From Chromobotia macracanthus (taxonomy: Eukaryota; Chordata; Actinopteri; Cypriniformes; Botiidae), in assembly GCA_036877525.1 (NCBI GenBank), contig JAZGTH010000008.1:1764001-1828000 (forward strand): a DNA stretch of 64,000 bases, given 5' to 3'. How positions within the stretch are numbered: position 1 is the first letter of the stretch; each line of letters begins with the position of its first letter. Positions 35,240-46,242 of the stretch are shown in pieces. The position numbers and the translations under genes were made by a program. The notes beneath the pieces were generated by a model. It was not told the DNA's origin. It was given only the letters and a program-made list of their open reading frames with translations, and did not search any database.

Positions 35240-35560
35240 TCTTTTTGTATAACTTTTACATTATAGGGGTCTCTAAATGAGACCCAAATGTAAAAAGGAA
35301 ATAACCCAATGTATAGGTAATATTTAACCTAGCAGGAGAGTTAAATTCACTCACTGGTTGGATCAAATAAAATAACCCAGCCCATGAGTAATATTCAACC
35401 CAACACGAGAGTAAGTTTCGCACACTGGCTGGGTCACATGAACAATCCAGAAATCCGGGTCAAATGGCAAAACCCAGCACATGGGTCAAACCAACCCATG
35501 CGTGTTCTGTCCAATAGTGACCCAGCGGTGGGTTTAAGGTTGGGTTATTTTCTAATAAGT
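35240..35560. repeat. AACCCA/TGGGTT-rich dispersed repeat
   Basis: Many AACCCA and TGGGTC/TGGGTT words, including AACCCAGCACATGGGTCAAA and GTGGGTTTAAGGTTGGGTTA. It looks like a MITE family with short inverted motifs. No coding signal. Confidence 0.45.
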
Positions 35561-36104
35561 GTGCAAAGACGACTCTTACCATTTCAGGTAATTTCTGACA
35601 CGTCCAGTCAGAAAGAGTCCATACAACCAGCACTTTGCCCACAGACATAAGGTGCATACTCTTTTCACTGTAATGTTTTAACGGTGGTGAATCTGGCCAT
35701 CAATGTACCATGTCTAACCTGATCCATTCCCCACAAAATGTTTCAAATTTAAGTTGCTTGAGAAATGAAGGTCTAGTATGCCTCAACCCAATTGTGGAGC
35801 AACGCTTCCATCACTATTTAATTTTCCTAGGAAGAACATGCTATACCCAGAACCAGCATGTCTGCAGTTATGGAATTGGTCTCTGGGACACTCTACTACA
35901 CTCTACTCTGAATTACAAAACCTCAGGTGTTTCTAGGATTATTAGTGAAAGAGCTGCCTTTACTTTAATATTTATCAATAACAACTTTATAATTGTGTCT
36001 ATGGTGTGTCAAGAATTTGCTTTAATTTTCATTTTCAACTATCCTAGTCTGAAAGTGGCAAGGTGGCTTCCAGCCATCTGAGCATGCCATTCATTCAGAA
36101 TCAG

Positions 36105-36660
36105 AAAGTGTCAGGTCCTCGGTCTGATCACCCCAGCTTTCTGTTCGTCTCTGTGGCTGTCATGTTTTTTGTTATTGTTTTCTGTCGGAGCACACAGCAT
36201 TGTTTGACAGCTCACCACGCGCTCCGGTGTCCACGTCTCCCCTCCCCCTTGTTTCCTTGTTATTGATTACCTGTCACACCTGCAGTTGGTTGTGTTTTTC
36301 CTTTATTAACCCCTTTTGTGTGCCGTTCATTGTCAGATCGTTTCAGTTTCTACCGCTTACCTGAGCCAGTCGTGTCTTGTCAAGTCTCGAGGCTCCAGCC
36401 GTGTTGTTGTCTGCTCCCTTGTCTGTTCTCCCCTCATTTTTCTGTTATAGATCACCGTTCTGGTTCCCTTATCGCCTCTGCCTTGCTCCCTCTTTCTCTC
36501 TTCCTCCCTCCTCTCCCGGATCCTGCAGTGCCACTCCTGCCACTCTCTCCCCGGGCGCCCGCACCTCCACCCATCCGCTCTCCTGCTCTGCCCGTCACCC
36601 TCCCGGTTCACACTGCCCTCCTCTCTCAAAGGAGGCTTTCCTGAAAGGACAACATGATTT
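36105..36660 (+). repeat. LTR-like or dispersed repeat (TGTCAGGTCC family), copy B, with pyrimidine-rich tail
   Basis: The left 230 bp match copy A at 34836. From 36470 to 36640 the + strand is strongly C/T-rich (TCCCTCTTTCTCTCTTCCTC and similar), which creates Pro/Arg-rich chance ORFs on both strands. No real gene is supported. Confidence 0.45.
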
Positions 36661-37169
36661 TATCCTTCTTATATCCCGTATTTTTTCAGATTTACTTTTT
36701 GAGTCTCTTTGTCTACTTTAATTTGAGGTACTATAGGATTCAGACCTTCAAAAATCACATTTGAAAGTTACCTCCTTGCTGGCAGTTGCTTCCATCAACA
36801 CAGTTGATGAGTTTAAAGGTACAGTAAGTGATTTTTAATGCTGAAAAGTAATTTATGATCACTATTTATTCATATTGCAAATTTGAGCTAAGCTCATATA
36901 AACTTGCAATGTACACTAGAGTCTCAAGGCTCACAATGTCCTGGACACTAATATTTTAATGATTCATAAAAGATAAATCATGGGCTGGCCATCTGGTATT
37001 TCAGTACAGAGGTAGAGGTTAGGATCATGATTTTTCTGTAGTTCCTATTCAAAAGAACTTGACACTGAGTCATACTTGATGCTATGGAGAATCTGCTTTA
37101 GGTTTGCCTGAGTTTGAACATGTAAAACCAGACCTCTTTATAGGCAAATTCAAGGTCATGTGACAGCAT
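36661..37169. other. Intergenic: nothing recognised
   Basis: AT-rich, no ORF or repeat terminus that I can name. Confidence 0.5.
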
Positions 37170-37500
37170 TGCATGCCACAAATTCTTTAAAAGGTGTCTA
37201 GCTCAGTACCTAAGCGAGCTCTTCTGTTATTACAGTTCCTCACGTTCATTGCGATCTGAAAATTCTGGCAATTTGAAATTCTGGGTATTTTCAAGTGCTG
37301 GTGGTAGATCCTTTTCGTATTTGGTACCCAAACTCTGGAGCAGTCTTCCCAGTACTGTACTGGAGGCAGATACATTACATCAGTTCACATCTAGATTAAC
37401 GACCCACCTCTTTACTCTAGCATACACATAGTCCTATGAATTTATTACTCAAATCCCTTAAGGGATTATTAGGCTGCATTAATTAGGTAATTCTATATTT
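37170..37500 (+). pseudogene. LINE 3' fragment (end of CR1/L2-type ORF2 plus tail)
   Basis: The + frame reads GGRSFSYLVPKLWSSLPSTV and LHQFTSRLTTHLFTLAYT, the usual last residues of CR1/L2-type ORF2 ('R.F...APKLWNSLP..'). The tail to 37490 is the inverted equivalent of 17820-17950, so it is the same family as the intron-11 LINE. Confidence 0.75.
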
Positions 37501-38330
37501 TGTTCCCTACTTAGTCACAACAGTGTGCTCTGACAAAGTATTTGCACACCTCTTCAATGTTATCTTTGGTGATCTCCGATTGGCGGAGTATCATGTCGTT
37601 TGTGCCAATGCGAATAATAATCTTAGAGAATTTATGTTTAGCATTGGCCAGCACTTTGAATTTTGATCTAATGTCAGATGCTCTGGCTCCTGGTATACAT
37701 TCAACAATGGTGGCTCGTGCCTCTATTTCCACGTTCCATAAAATAGAATCGCCAATAACCAGGGCGCTTCAAAACTGGCGTCTCAGACAGTATAACAGGA
37801 GCGGGAGAGTGGCACGGCTTTTCGTTATGACTATGCCGCCTGACTGTCACCCAGCTGCCCTGTCGCATTGGGCCTGTTTTAGGAACCGAGCCATGATCAT
37901 AGCATGTTATGCTAGGCACATGCGAAATTTAACAGACACTATTTACACCCTTGCTAGTCTCAAGAAGTGTTCAGATGCGTGATTCTAATTCTGCAACCTT
38001 CACCGTCAGCCTTACTACAGCTTACATTTATCATGTGTAGCCCTCCTCGCTGACGGAAGAAGCTAAGCTATGCATGTGGCATGAGGTGCAGGTTACGATA
38101 ACAAAAGGGGGAAAAGTTTTATTACCGTTTACGGGCTGAGAGATGGAGATCTCGAAGTCCGGTTGCATTACGGGTGAGGAAGTCATCGGCTGACTGCATC
38201 GCGCCGGGGCTGGGGTGATGTTCATCACGGCGGACCGGGACTGACGTGAACAGGCCCAACGTGAACGGGCCCAGGCAAACTTCTCCACCACCTCACGCTC
38301 TGCACACACAGAGCCACACACACAGGATAG
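37501..38330 (-). pseudogene. LINE 5' fragment with SGNH-esterase-like ORF1
   Basis: The minus frame 37732-37511 contains [18 protein letters not shown] and [20 protein letters not shown]. The IGTND block matches the GxND motif of the SGNH-hydrolase (esterase) domain found in ORF1 of CR1/L2-type LINEs. The upstream stretch to 38330 is probably ORF1 N-terminus and 5'UTR, with stops. It faces the + strand 3' fragment next to it. Confidence 0.65.
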
Positions 38331-38786
38331 ATCCGGTGGGTAAATAGAGAAGAATCCCGATAGAGAAGAGGGTAAATAGGTAGGTACAAGCTACTTCTGG
38401 AGCTGCTAGGAAATGCTAACGGTCTAGTGGGCTAAATGTTAAAATGAGCAAGAAGTTACGTATAGTTTATAGGTTTATATAGTTTAAATCCAGACGTCTG
38501 GACCTGTGACGTCTGAATGTTATGGAAAAAGTTATGGATTTCATGTCGATATACGAAACGGTTTAGCGCATCAACGGATTTGCTGAAAAGATGCCAAACT
38601 GCATCTGAGGCTGTATCTCTGCAAAGCTTTGATATAATAACACCAAATTTGACCAGTGTCACCTCACACTGACCACACCACATCATATTGGTAACATCTA
38701 TTGGTCAAGAATGACATTACAATGACATACTGTTAATAACTTTTAAAAGCGTTAGCCTATTGTCATGAAACTGGTGTCAAAAACTG

Positions 38787-38838
38787 ATGTTTTTATTTTA
38801 TTGGGTTAATAAAATAAAAACATTTTATTAACCCAATA
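38787..38838. repeat. Two overlapping, mutually exclusive perfect hairpins
   Basis: Hairpin 1: 38787-38802 with 38808-38823 (16-bp arms, 5-nt loop). Hairpin 2: TATTGGGTTAATAAAA at 38799-38814 with its exact complement at 38823-38838 (16-bp arms, 8-nt loop). The right arm of one overlaps the left arm of the other. Confidence 0.9.
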
Positions 38839-39199
38839 CATACACATTATTCAAAGCACAGGCAATAGAAATGAAAAAGGTTAGCAAAGTCAAGACAAAG
38901 CAAACTGAAAAAAAAAGTAATACATACAAATAAAAATTTATTTACCAAGCACAGGTGACAAAAATGGGCAATTGATTAAACAAATGAGTACACAGTAAAA
39001 CATATTAGGCGCTTCAGAAAACAGGAACTAAACATAACTATAAACGGAACATGACAATACCTGCCTATCCAAAAGGCAGCTATTGATGCTTAAATGCAAC
39101 ATCATAACAGTCAGTGTGATGGTGAGGGGAAGCGACTAGGTGGAGCTGACACAGAAAGAGACCACTGTACAACTTGAGTAAGATACCATGGGTGTGCAG

Positions 39200-40760
39200 T
39201 GGAAGAAAAGATTACTGCAAAACTAATGGAGGGTGCCACAGCAAAAATGGCATAGTGGGATGGCTTGATGAAACCAGAGAAATTGAGACCCATTGTGACC
39301 AAGGCAGAATCAGTAAGGCTGTATACGAAGATGGATCAAGCTTGAACAATCAGGGTGATACTGCGGAGCTGCAGAGTAATGATGGAGGTAAAAGATCTGC
39401 TGACCAAGCTAGAGCCAGTGGGAGTGATCAATATGATGGAGCTGAAGGGATGGAGTACAGCGGAGTCAAATGATTGGAGGGAGCAGGCAGAGTCATTTGT
39501 TTTAAACAACAAGTTATTGTATGATGTGTAGTGTTGTCATAGTCCTAAAACACAATACATTTTATTTTTCGTTTATTGTAGTTTTATGCAATGTTAAGAA
39601 CATTAAGAAATAATATTCATATAAAACAAATTTGGAAAACAGTATTTATAAATAAATGTACTCACATCATGTCTCTGTAAAGATATATTGTTCAGCAAAA
39701 CTGGGAGAGTGGGATGCTTTGATGGAGCCGCATAGATGGAGACCAACTATAGATTGTTAGATGATGCAAACCAGGACAGAGTTCGTTAGATGGAAGACCA
39801 AGGTGAAATCAGGAAGACTGGACATTAAAAAAGGTGCCAAACTGCTGGAGAACCAGAATAATACCACTGGACCGGAGGGCCAAGGTGGAGATGGAAGATC
39901 TGCAGACTGAGGTGGAGCCGGTGGGAGTGATGAAGTTAATGAATAAAATACATATGAAAACAGAATTTATATAAATAGTAAATATGTTTACATCAACTCT
40001 CTGTGAAAATGTTCTTGTTGAGTAATGGCAGAGAGTGATGCTGTGATGAAGCTACATTGGAGCCTTACTTGGTGCAGAGCACAATGTAGCCAAGGAGGCA
40101 GAAGACAAAGTCAAAGTCAGGAATGCTGGACATCAAGATGGAGCAAGAAGTCTGCATAATCAGGGTGATTGCATTGGACTGTAGTGACAAAGTGGAGATG
40201 GAAGATCTGTGGATGACGTTGAGCCTGAGTGATGAAGGCGGCGGAGGTGGAGGGATGTAGGGCCCCAGTGCAGGCAAAGGATTGCAGAGTGCATGCATAG
40301 TCAATTGTTCTAAACTACAAGTTGACAGATGATATGTTGTTTCATCATAATCCTACAACACAATAAAAAAATGATAATTTATTGTAGTTTCATGCAGTGT
40401 TATGAATATTAACAGATAATATGTATAAGAAAAACGTAAACAAAAGAGTATTTGTAAATAACACACTCACACTCTCTCTCAATTTTTTTTTTTTTTGTTG
40501 TTGTTCAGCAAGAATCAGAAATACCTTGATGTAGTCAGATGGATGAAGTCCCATGGTGGATCCAGGGAGATGGAAGACCAGGACAGACTCAAAAAGGCTG
40601 GACACTAAGATGGAGCTAGAGGGCTAAAGAACAAAGGTAATGCTGCTGAACCAGAAGGCCAAGGTGGAGCCAGAAGATGTGTAGACATGGAGCCGATGGT
40701 AATGAGGATGAAGGTGGAGCTACAATGATGAAGGACTACAGTGGAACTAAATGATCAGAG
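39200..40760 (+). repeat. Four imperfect long tandem repeats (about 330-480 bp each)
   Basis: Units begin near 39200, 39690, 40015 and 40500. Each has 'TTGATGAAGC/TTGATGGAGCC'-type openings, then GGTGGAGATGGAAGATCTGC-like and GGTGGAGCCGGTGGGAGTGA-like text, then an AT-rich end with ATTTATAAATAAATGTACTC-type sequence and a CA/AGCAAAA boundary. They are strongly diverged and purine-rich on the + strand. No conserved reading frame spans the units. Confidence 0.65.
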
Positions 40761-40799
40761 GCTACAGCAATAGATGTAGGCCTGGAAATCTGTTGCAGA

Positions 40800-41340
40800 G
40801 CCAGGGAAATGACTAAACAGGGTGGAGTCCGAAAAATGACGGACCCTGTTGAAACACAGGCATGACAGGTAGAGCCACTGAAATTAGAAGCCAAGGTTGC
40901 CAATGTCAACAAGTCAAATTAAAAGGAAACTAAACAGCTTAGTAAACTGAGACAATCTATAGTAATCAACTAAAGAAACCAAGGAGTTGAAATACACAGA
41001 TAAAGATGAAGTAAACTAAACACAAAGGTGAAACAAAGTACACACAAGAAAAAAATGACAACACACTACAAACATGCAACTCACAAAAAGGAACTAAACA
41101 CAGAAACTATAAATGCAGATAAAATTGAACAAAATTAACATTAAAATAGGATTCCCAAAAACAGAAACATTACCTATAAAATAATAATGCTGATGCCTAA
41201 AGGCTTTGTTGACGTGGCTCAAGTTTGAACCAGCAAGGTTTCAGTCCTATACTTGAGCTTTGGCTGTTATGCAAAACCACACCAATGAAAAGTGCCACCA
41301 CATGGTTAAGTGAATTTGTAATGTAGATATAAGGAACAAA
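40800..41340. other. A-rich intergenic DNA
   Basis: Strand-biased towards A (AAACTAAACACAAAGG-type text). No ORF or transposon end recognised. Confidence 0.5.
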
Positions 41341-41342
41341 TA

Positions 41343-42500
41343 TAGTCACGTGAAAAAATGAGGACACCCTGTGAAAGCATGTGTATTGTTTAATATATGG
41401 TTATTTAGTCTCAATTTTAACAATATAGAGAGATTAAAGTAATATAACTAAACAATTAAAACTGAAGAAGTCTTTTCAAGATTTTCTGTAAATGTAATTC
41501 TACAAAAATGCCTATTTTAACTGAGCAAAAAGATAGGACACCCTAGCCCCTAATAGCTAGTGTTACCTCCTTTGGTTGAAATAACTGCAGTGAGACGCTT
41601 CTTGTAGCAATCTACCAGTCTCTGACGTCGGTCAGGAAATTTTACCCCACTCCTCAATGCAGAGTTTTTTCAGCTGTGAGATGTTTGAGGGGTTTCTTTC
41701 ATGCACAGCCCTTTTCAAGTCACCCCACAGCATCTCAATGGGATTCAGATCAGGACTTTGACTCAGCCATTCCAGGACTCTCCATTTCTGCCTTTTCAGA
41801 CAGTCTTTGGTTAATTTATTAGTATGTTTTGGGTCATTGTCATGTTGCATGGTCCAGTTCCGCTTCAGCTTTAATTTTCTAACAGATCGTCTCACATGTT
41901 ATTTAAGCACCTTCTGATACACAGTAGAATTCATGGTGGATTCTATGATGGTGAGCTGACCAGGTCCTGCTGCAGCAAAGCAGCCCCAAACCATGACACG
42001 TCCACCTCCATGCTTCACAGTTGGTATGAGGTTCTTTTCCTGGAATGCTGTCTTTGGTTTACGCCAAACATATCCTCTGCTCTGGTGCCAAATAATTCAA
42101 TTTTGGACTCATCTGTCCAAAGAACATTATTCCAGAAGTCCTGGTCTTTGTCAACATTCTCTCTGGTAAATGTCAGTCTGGCCTTGATGTTTCTCTCAGA
42201 GAGCAAAGGTTTCCTCCTTACACACCTCCCATGCAAGTTAAACTTGTGCAGTCTCTTTCTGATTGTAGAGGCATGCACTTTTACATCAACAGTAGCCAGA
42301 GCCTGCTGTAGGTCCCAAGATGACATTTTAGGGTTTTTAGAGACCTCTTTTAGCATCTTGCAGTCTGCTCTTGGGGTGAACTTGCTGGGGCGACCAGACC
42401 TGGGTATGTTGGCAGTTGTTTTGAAAGCCCTCCACTTGTAGATGATCTTCCGGACAGTGGAATGACTGATTACAAAATCTTTTGAGATCTTTTTAAATCG
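41343..42500 (-). mobile_element. Tc1/mariner-type transposon, truncated (copy 2)
   Basis: Same family as copy 1. The left end is after TA (41341-41342) with TAGTCACGTGAAAAAA, and the transposase stop is at 41550-41552. The DDE regions are minus ORFs 42356-42015 and 41895-41632. The sequence breaks off at about 42500 (after GATCTTTTTAAATC), about 340 bp short of the family's other end, directly against the Helitron relic. Confidence 0.9.
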
Positions 42501-42819
42501 AACTGTATTTTTCTTCCGTCAAGTTTTTGAATGTCTTGTGCTTCTGAACACTGTTCACTATTTCATAAAGTACAGTATCATTTTCTGGTGGTGTCTCACA
42601 AGTGATGTAACTATCAATAAAGTCAGCAACCAGAGCATTATTGTCTGAATCATGATCATTGAGCTTCAGAGCATTTTCCACCCAAAACAGACAGTGAACA
42701 TGAGGAGAACCATGCTGTTGAAATTCAACACGATAAAAGTAGTCTTTTATCTTGTCAATAGGCTTTGCTGGTGACATTGACATTTTTTTTAGAAAACAAT
42801 GCCATCTGTGGTCAAACAT
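42493..42819 (-). pseudogene. Helitron HUH endonuclease (Rep) fragment
   Basis: YFYRVEFQQHGSPHVHCLFW carries the HxH of the HUH motif (PHVH), which coordinates the metal for rolling-circle nicking. It is followed by an acidic stretch to IVNSVQKHKTFKNLTEEKYS. The catalytic Tyr region and helicase are lost at the Tc1 boundary at about 42500. Confidence 0.85.
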
Positions 42820-42840
42820 CCTTACTGCAGTAACAGGATT

Positions 42841-43287
42841 TCATCTTATGAGTCCACATTTTTCAGACCAGTCAAGCTCATCAACATTTATTTGTTTCCT
42901 CTCTTGCTTACTAATAGTGTTTATCATTTCAGGCCATCTTAGATCAGCAGAACTAAAAGATGCAAAGAAAGTTGGTATGCCTAGTTGTCTAATCAGGGCA
43001 AACAGATCTTTTTGTGTAGACATCCAATAGGGAGGTGTACCTCTTACTGGCCTCAAGAACTTATATCCTTCATCATAATTTAGTATTTTTTGCAAAGAAT
43101 CAGAATTTGTTAGCATATCTGGTGTGACCTTTAAGCAATTGTTCTCAGAACCTTTCCTCAGTGCAATTGACACATGGAATACAATTTGATCAACTTGTGA
43201 TATATATTGTGCATAAAAAATGAAGTCTGTGCCCTGAGCAAAACGTCCATCTGCATTTAGTATTCTTGCATTCAAGTATCGTGACAA
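42841..43287 (-). pseudogene. Helitron-like N-terminal domain
   Basis: 149-residue frame with NADGRFAQGTDFIFYAQYIS, SIALRKGSE, YKFLRPVRGTPPYWMSTQKD and LFALIRQLGIPTFFASFSSA followed by DLRWPE. These blocks are the characteristic Helitron_like_N signature. It ends a few bases before the HUH frame. Confidence 0.85.
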
Positions 43288-43767
43288 TGTGATTTTTTTC
43301 CCTGTCTTTCTTTATGAAATGTTGGACCACCAGTAGGATAAAGAACAGGGAAAAACTTTGCCTCATTGGATTTATCAGATTATCAGCAGCCTAACAGGAC
43401 TGTTACCTTCACCTGGTGCTACATTTAGTACATCATAAAAATGTTGATCAATTATTTCTGAACCCTGATCAACAGGTTGTAGCGATATATCTGACAAAAG
43501 ACCACTTTGCTCTTTAATATGTTATATCTCCCTCTGGGTCATCTCCAGCTGCCTTCTCATCTTCAATTTTATCTGTTAAATTTATCTTGTTCCTCCTTTT
43601 CAAAATCATCAGCATCATTCTATAATTCATCAGCTGCATTCAAAGAGTTTACCCACTGCTCATTAAACTCCACATCATTATACCACTTATTATGTCTCAT
43701 CAAATAATACATTGCATGTCTGACACGATCAGTGCTGACATATTTATATTCATAATGGCCTTTGTGT

Positions 43768-44078
43768 TCATTTCCGTTTCAGTTTTATTCTTATCATGTA
43801 GTCATCACATTCATTACCTGGAAGAATATTTGAGACATCTGCAGTATTAACTGGAACACACAGGTCCTTGACAGCCTTTCTCTTTTCCATGAGAGAAGAC
43901 AAAGCAACTTCATAACAGGAATATTGCGTGCAATAAGATGTTCTTCCAATGAGGTCAGACCTTTTAGTTCTTTTGGAATGTCCACTAGATGCATGTTGTT
44001 TTCCATAAAGAATTTTACGATGGCATGTAAAGCAAATCCACAAGATGAATTACCTGATAAATGACATCTTTTTCTCAC
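43768..44078 (-). pseudogene. DUF6570-like region of the Helitron, two overlapping broken frames
   Basis: One frame gives MWICFTCHRKILYGKQ (CxxC). The overlapping frame gives IPKELKGLTSLEEHLIARNI. Together they match the 'ICxxC..K...G..P...IPxEL..L..LE..LIA..IPFMK' pattern of the region preceding Helitron Rep. A frameshift runs through it. Confidence 0.7.
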
Positions 44079-44242
44079 ATTCAGTGTTGCATATGTGTAA
44101 ATACTTTTGTGTAATGAATCTTTCAGTCAAGAGCAAACAAATTCTGGACCTGTACTGACTTCTTTATGAAACTGGTTAACAGTGAAATCAATGTCTTTCT
44201 GTATGTCCCTCTTTTTTGCACACATAGAGATGTTTTTGTATT

Positions 44243-44770
44243 TTACCGCTCACAATATTTATTGTATCGCTCACGATCTCTTTTACATTTAGAGTACTCT
44301 GGTGTGCCATTTAATTTCCCTTTTCGCAAATTGTGACTTATGCTCTGATCATCCACTTCAGTGTCACATGCTTTTGCACAAATATTTTTTTGAATTTTAT
44401 GTTTAACACATGAAACAACTACATAGTGATTTACATTGCAGTGCTTCAAACAGATTGCATTATCTGTAAATAACTGTTCAGTAGGGACGTGTGCATTCCA
44501 TCTGTCATCATTAAAGGTCATTACATTTATTTTCAAAAGGTCCACTGCACAAAATAATTCCACATGACTGCCCCACGTTCCAGAAAAATACATTTTAGAC
44601 TGTGCCAAATAATTTTTCACTGATCTGTACTCTTCTCTTAAGTATCTCACAAATTTAGAACTGTTAGCTTCAAGATGTTTCACAACTGCACGTCTAATTA
44701 TCAAGTGTTTCTCTTGATTGCCGCATACTGCGTGTGCTGTTGATCTAAACAAGCAATTGCCATCTCCTTT
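44243..44770 (-). pseudogene. OTU-type cysteine protease domain of the Helitron
   Basis: Reading down from 44770, the frame gives KGDGNCLFRSTAHAVCG with the OTU catalytic Cys in GDGNC (44753-44755 encodes it). Then come VRYLREEYRSVKNYLAQSK, TWGSHVELFCAVDLLKINV and the His block CNVNHYVVVSC. Spacing and order match OTU deubiquitinase-like domains known in Helitrons. Downstream is a basic tail (KLNGTPEYSKCKRDRERY). A stop lies a few codons upstream of GDGNC. Confidence 0.82.
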
Positions 44771-45794
44771 AATAGACTTTGTCTAAAAAATTTGTGCCTT
44801 GAACACCAACACTTTCATTATTCAGTCGTAAACGTGCACACAAAGCATCCTGATCTGCAGAAGTTAAAGGTTTGAAACTGAACTCTGTATTTACTGCATC
44901 TCCAATAATGACATCATCCTCCACTAATAAATGATCATGGTCCTTGCTGACATGTCCAAATTTTGACTCAATTTGTACTTGTCTCTTTTTCTTACTGGGA
45001 TCCAAGCATGTCTGATCTGATTTGCAAACACTTGCTTGTGTGTGTTTACCATAGTCTCTAATACACTTACTATGCTCTGCTGTCCTTGTAGGTGAAACCA
45101 GTGTGACACTTGCTACGTTGTCTTCACATATTTGTTTACTATGGTCTTTGATACACTTCCTGTCCTCTGCTATGCTTGTATGTGAAACTAGTGTGACACT
45201 TGCAACTTTGTCTTCACATTTGTGTTTACCATAGTCTCTGATGTACTTACTGCCCTGCGCTGTGCTTGTAGGTGAAACATGTCTCAGGCTTGCTACTTTG
45301 TCTTCACATTTACCATGGTCTCTAATACACTTACTGTTCTCCGCTGTACTTGTAGGTGAAACATGTGACACACTGCCTTGTTGACCAGACTTAGAACTCA
45401 TCCGCATAGTTGCAGTCTTACCAACCACAGCATTCAGTGACATGGCAAGGTTAAAAACATGATTAAACAACATGTATATGTCATCACAGTAAACTATTAT
45501 GCTTGTTCCACTGCATTCAGGCATACCTTTAGCATTACGTGAATGGGGATCGACTATAGCAAATGTTGACCCTACCTTTATGACTGCACAAATGTACTCT
45601 TTAATGTTTAATAAACATGCATCACACTGAAGCAGAGCCCTCTGAAGTGCTTCTTCTATAGACGTGGACACATCTCGCAATGATTTATCATACAAATCAA
45701 TACCAATAACACCTGAGAAAGATTCTCCATGCTTTATAGAGAATGTTGCCTTGTTGAATGCATGCATTCTTGGAAGTTCTGCAACAGAAACCAA
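44769..45794 (-). pseudogene. Helitron N-terminal region: C76-like domain followed by four 28-30-residue repeats
   Basis: 341 residues. Residues 1-115 end in STFAIVDPHSRNAKGMPECS and SIIVYCDDIYMLFNHVFNL. The DxHSRN motif resembles the His-containing block of C76-type (herpesvirus tegument-like) ubiquitin peptidases found in some Helitrons. Residues 141-257 form four tandem repeats (141-168, 169-198, 199-228, 229-257) built on VSPTSTAE..KCIRDHGK..CEDKVAS. The frame ends ...NFLDKVY just as the OTU frame begins, a frameshift between two parts of one protein. Confidence 0.7.
45024..45374 (-). repeat. In-frame minisatellite of four 84-90-nt units
   Basis: Encodes residues 141-257 of the C76-like ORF. 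The units are 28, 30, 30 and 29 residues and differ by substitutions and one 2-residue gap. Each carries a TATGGTCTCTGATACACTTA-like + strand block. The frame is kept through all units. Confidence 0.88.
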
Positions 45795-45870
45795 ACCTTG
45801 TCAGATCGTTGATCTTGTCATAGACCAATCAATCTGCACAGTGGTAACACCCAAAACCATCATATTTTAG

Positions 45871-46240
45871 GCAATATACAAATCCTGACAAGAGTGTGTC
45901 CCATAAAAATAGCCAGTATGGTCACTCTAATTAGTAAACTTCACATATTAAATAACTAATTTAATAGTTTATAACTTTACAAACATTTGCATGAACCCTG
46001 ACAGTAAGCTACTTTTATTGGCTGTATTTTTCACAATGACAAAACATACTTTAACATAACTTACCTTAAATGAGTTCTGAAAGTCTTCTGAAAACCACAA
46101 AAAAATAAATTACACTCCCCAATACAGTCAATTACACTCCCCAATAATTATTAATAAATAATTTCACTATTATCAATATTTATTTAACTGAACCACAAAA
46201 AATATTGTTGTAGTAATTACACACACACACACACACAAAT
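45871..46240. other. AT-rich intergenic DNA with a (CA)n run
   Basis: No coding signal. A (AC)n microsatellite lies at 46220-46237. Confidence 0.6.
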
Positions 46241-46242
46241 CA

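Larger units (their letters stand above)
42501..45870 (-). mobile_element. Helitron relic (peptidase-like, OTU, DUF6570-like and HUH Rep regions; helicase missing)
   Basis: On the minus strand the pieces are in the order expected for one large Helitron polyprotein: C76-like domain (45794), OTU domain (44752), DUF6570-like region (44078-43768), Helitron-like N domain (43287-42841) and HUH endonuclease (42819-42493). Frameshifts and stops separate them. The helicase that should follow is absent because the sequence stops at a Tc1 fragment at 42500. Neither Helitron terminus was identified. Confidence 0.8.

Noticed and set aside
36318..36721. Three overlapping Pro/Ser/Arg-rich ORFs on both strands
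   Set aside because: They arise from a pyrimidine-rich stretch with biased composition and show no conserved domain.
39174..39473. 99-codon + strand ORF in the tandem block
   Set aside because: The frame is not conserved in the other three units, so it is unlikely to be coding.
42752..43030. Plus-strand 92-codon ORF in the Helitron
   Set aside because: Antisense of the HUH and N-domain frames, with no motif of its own.
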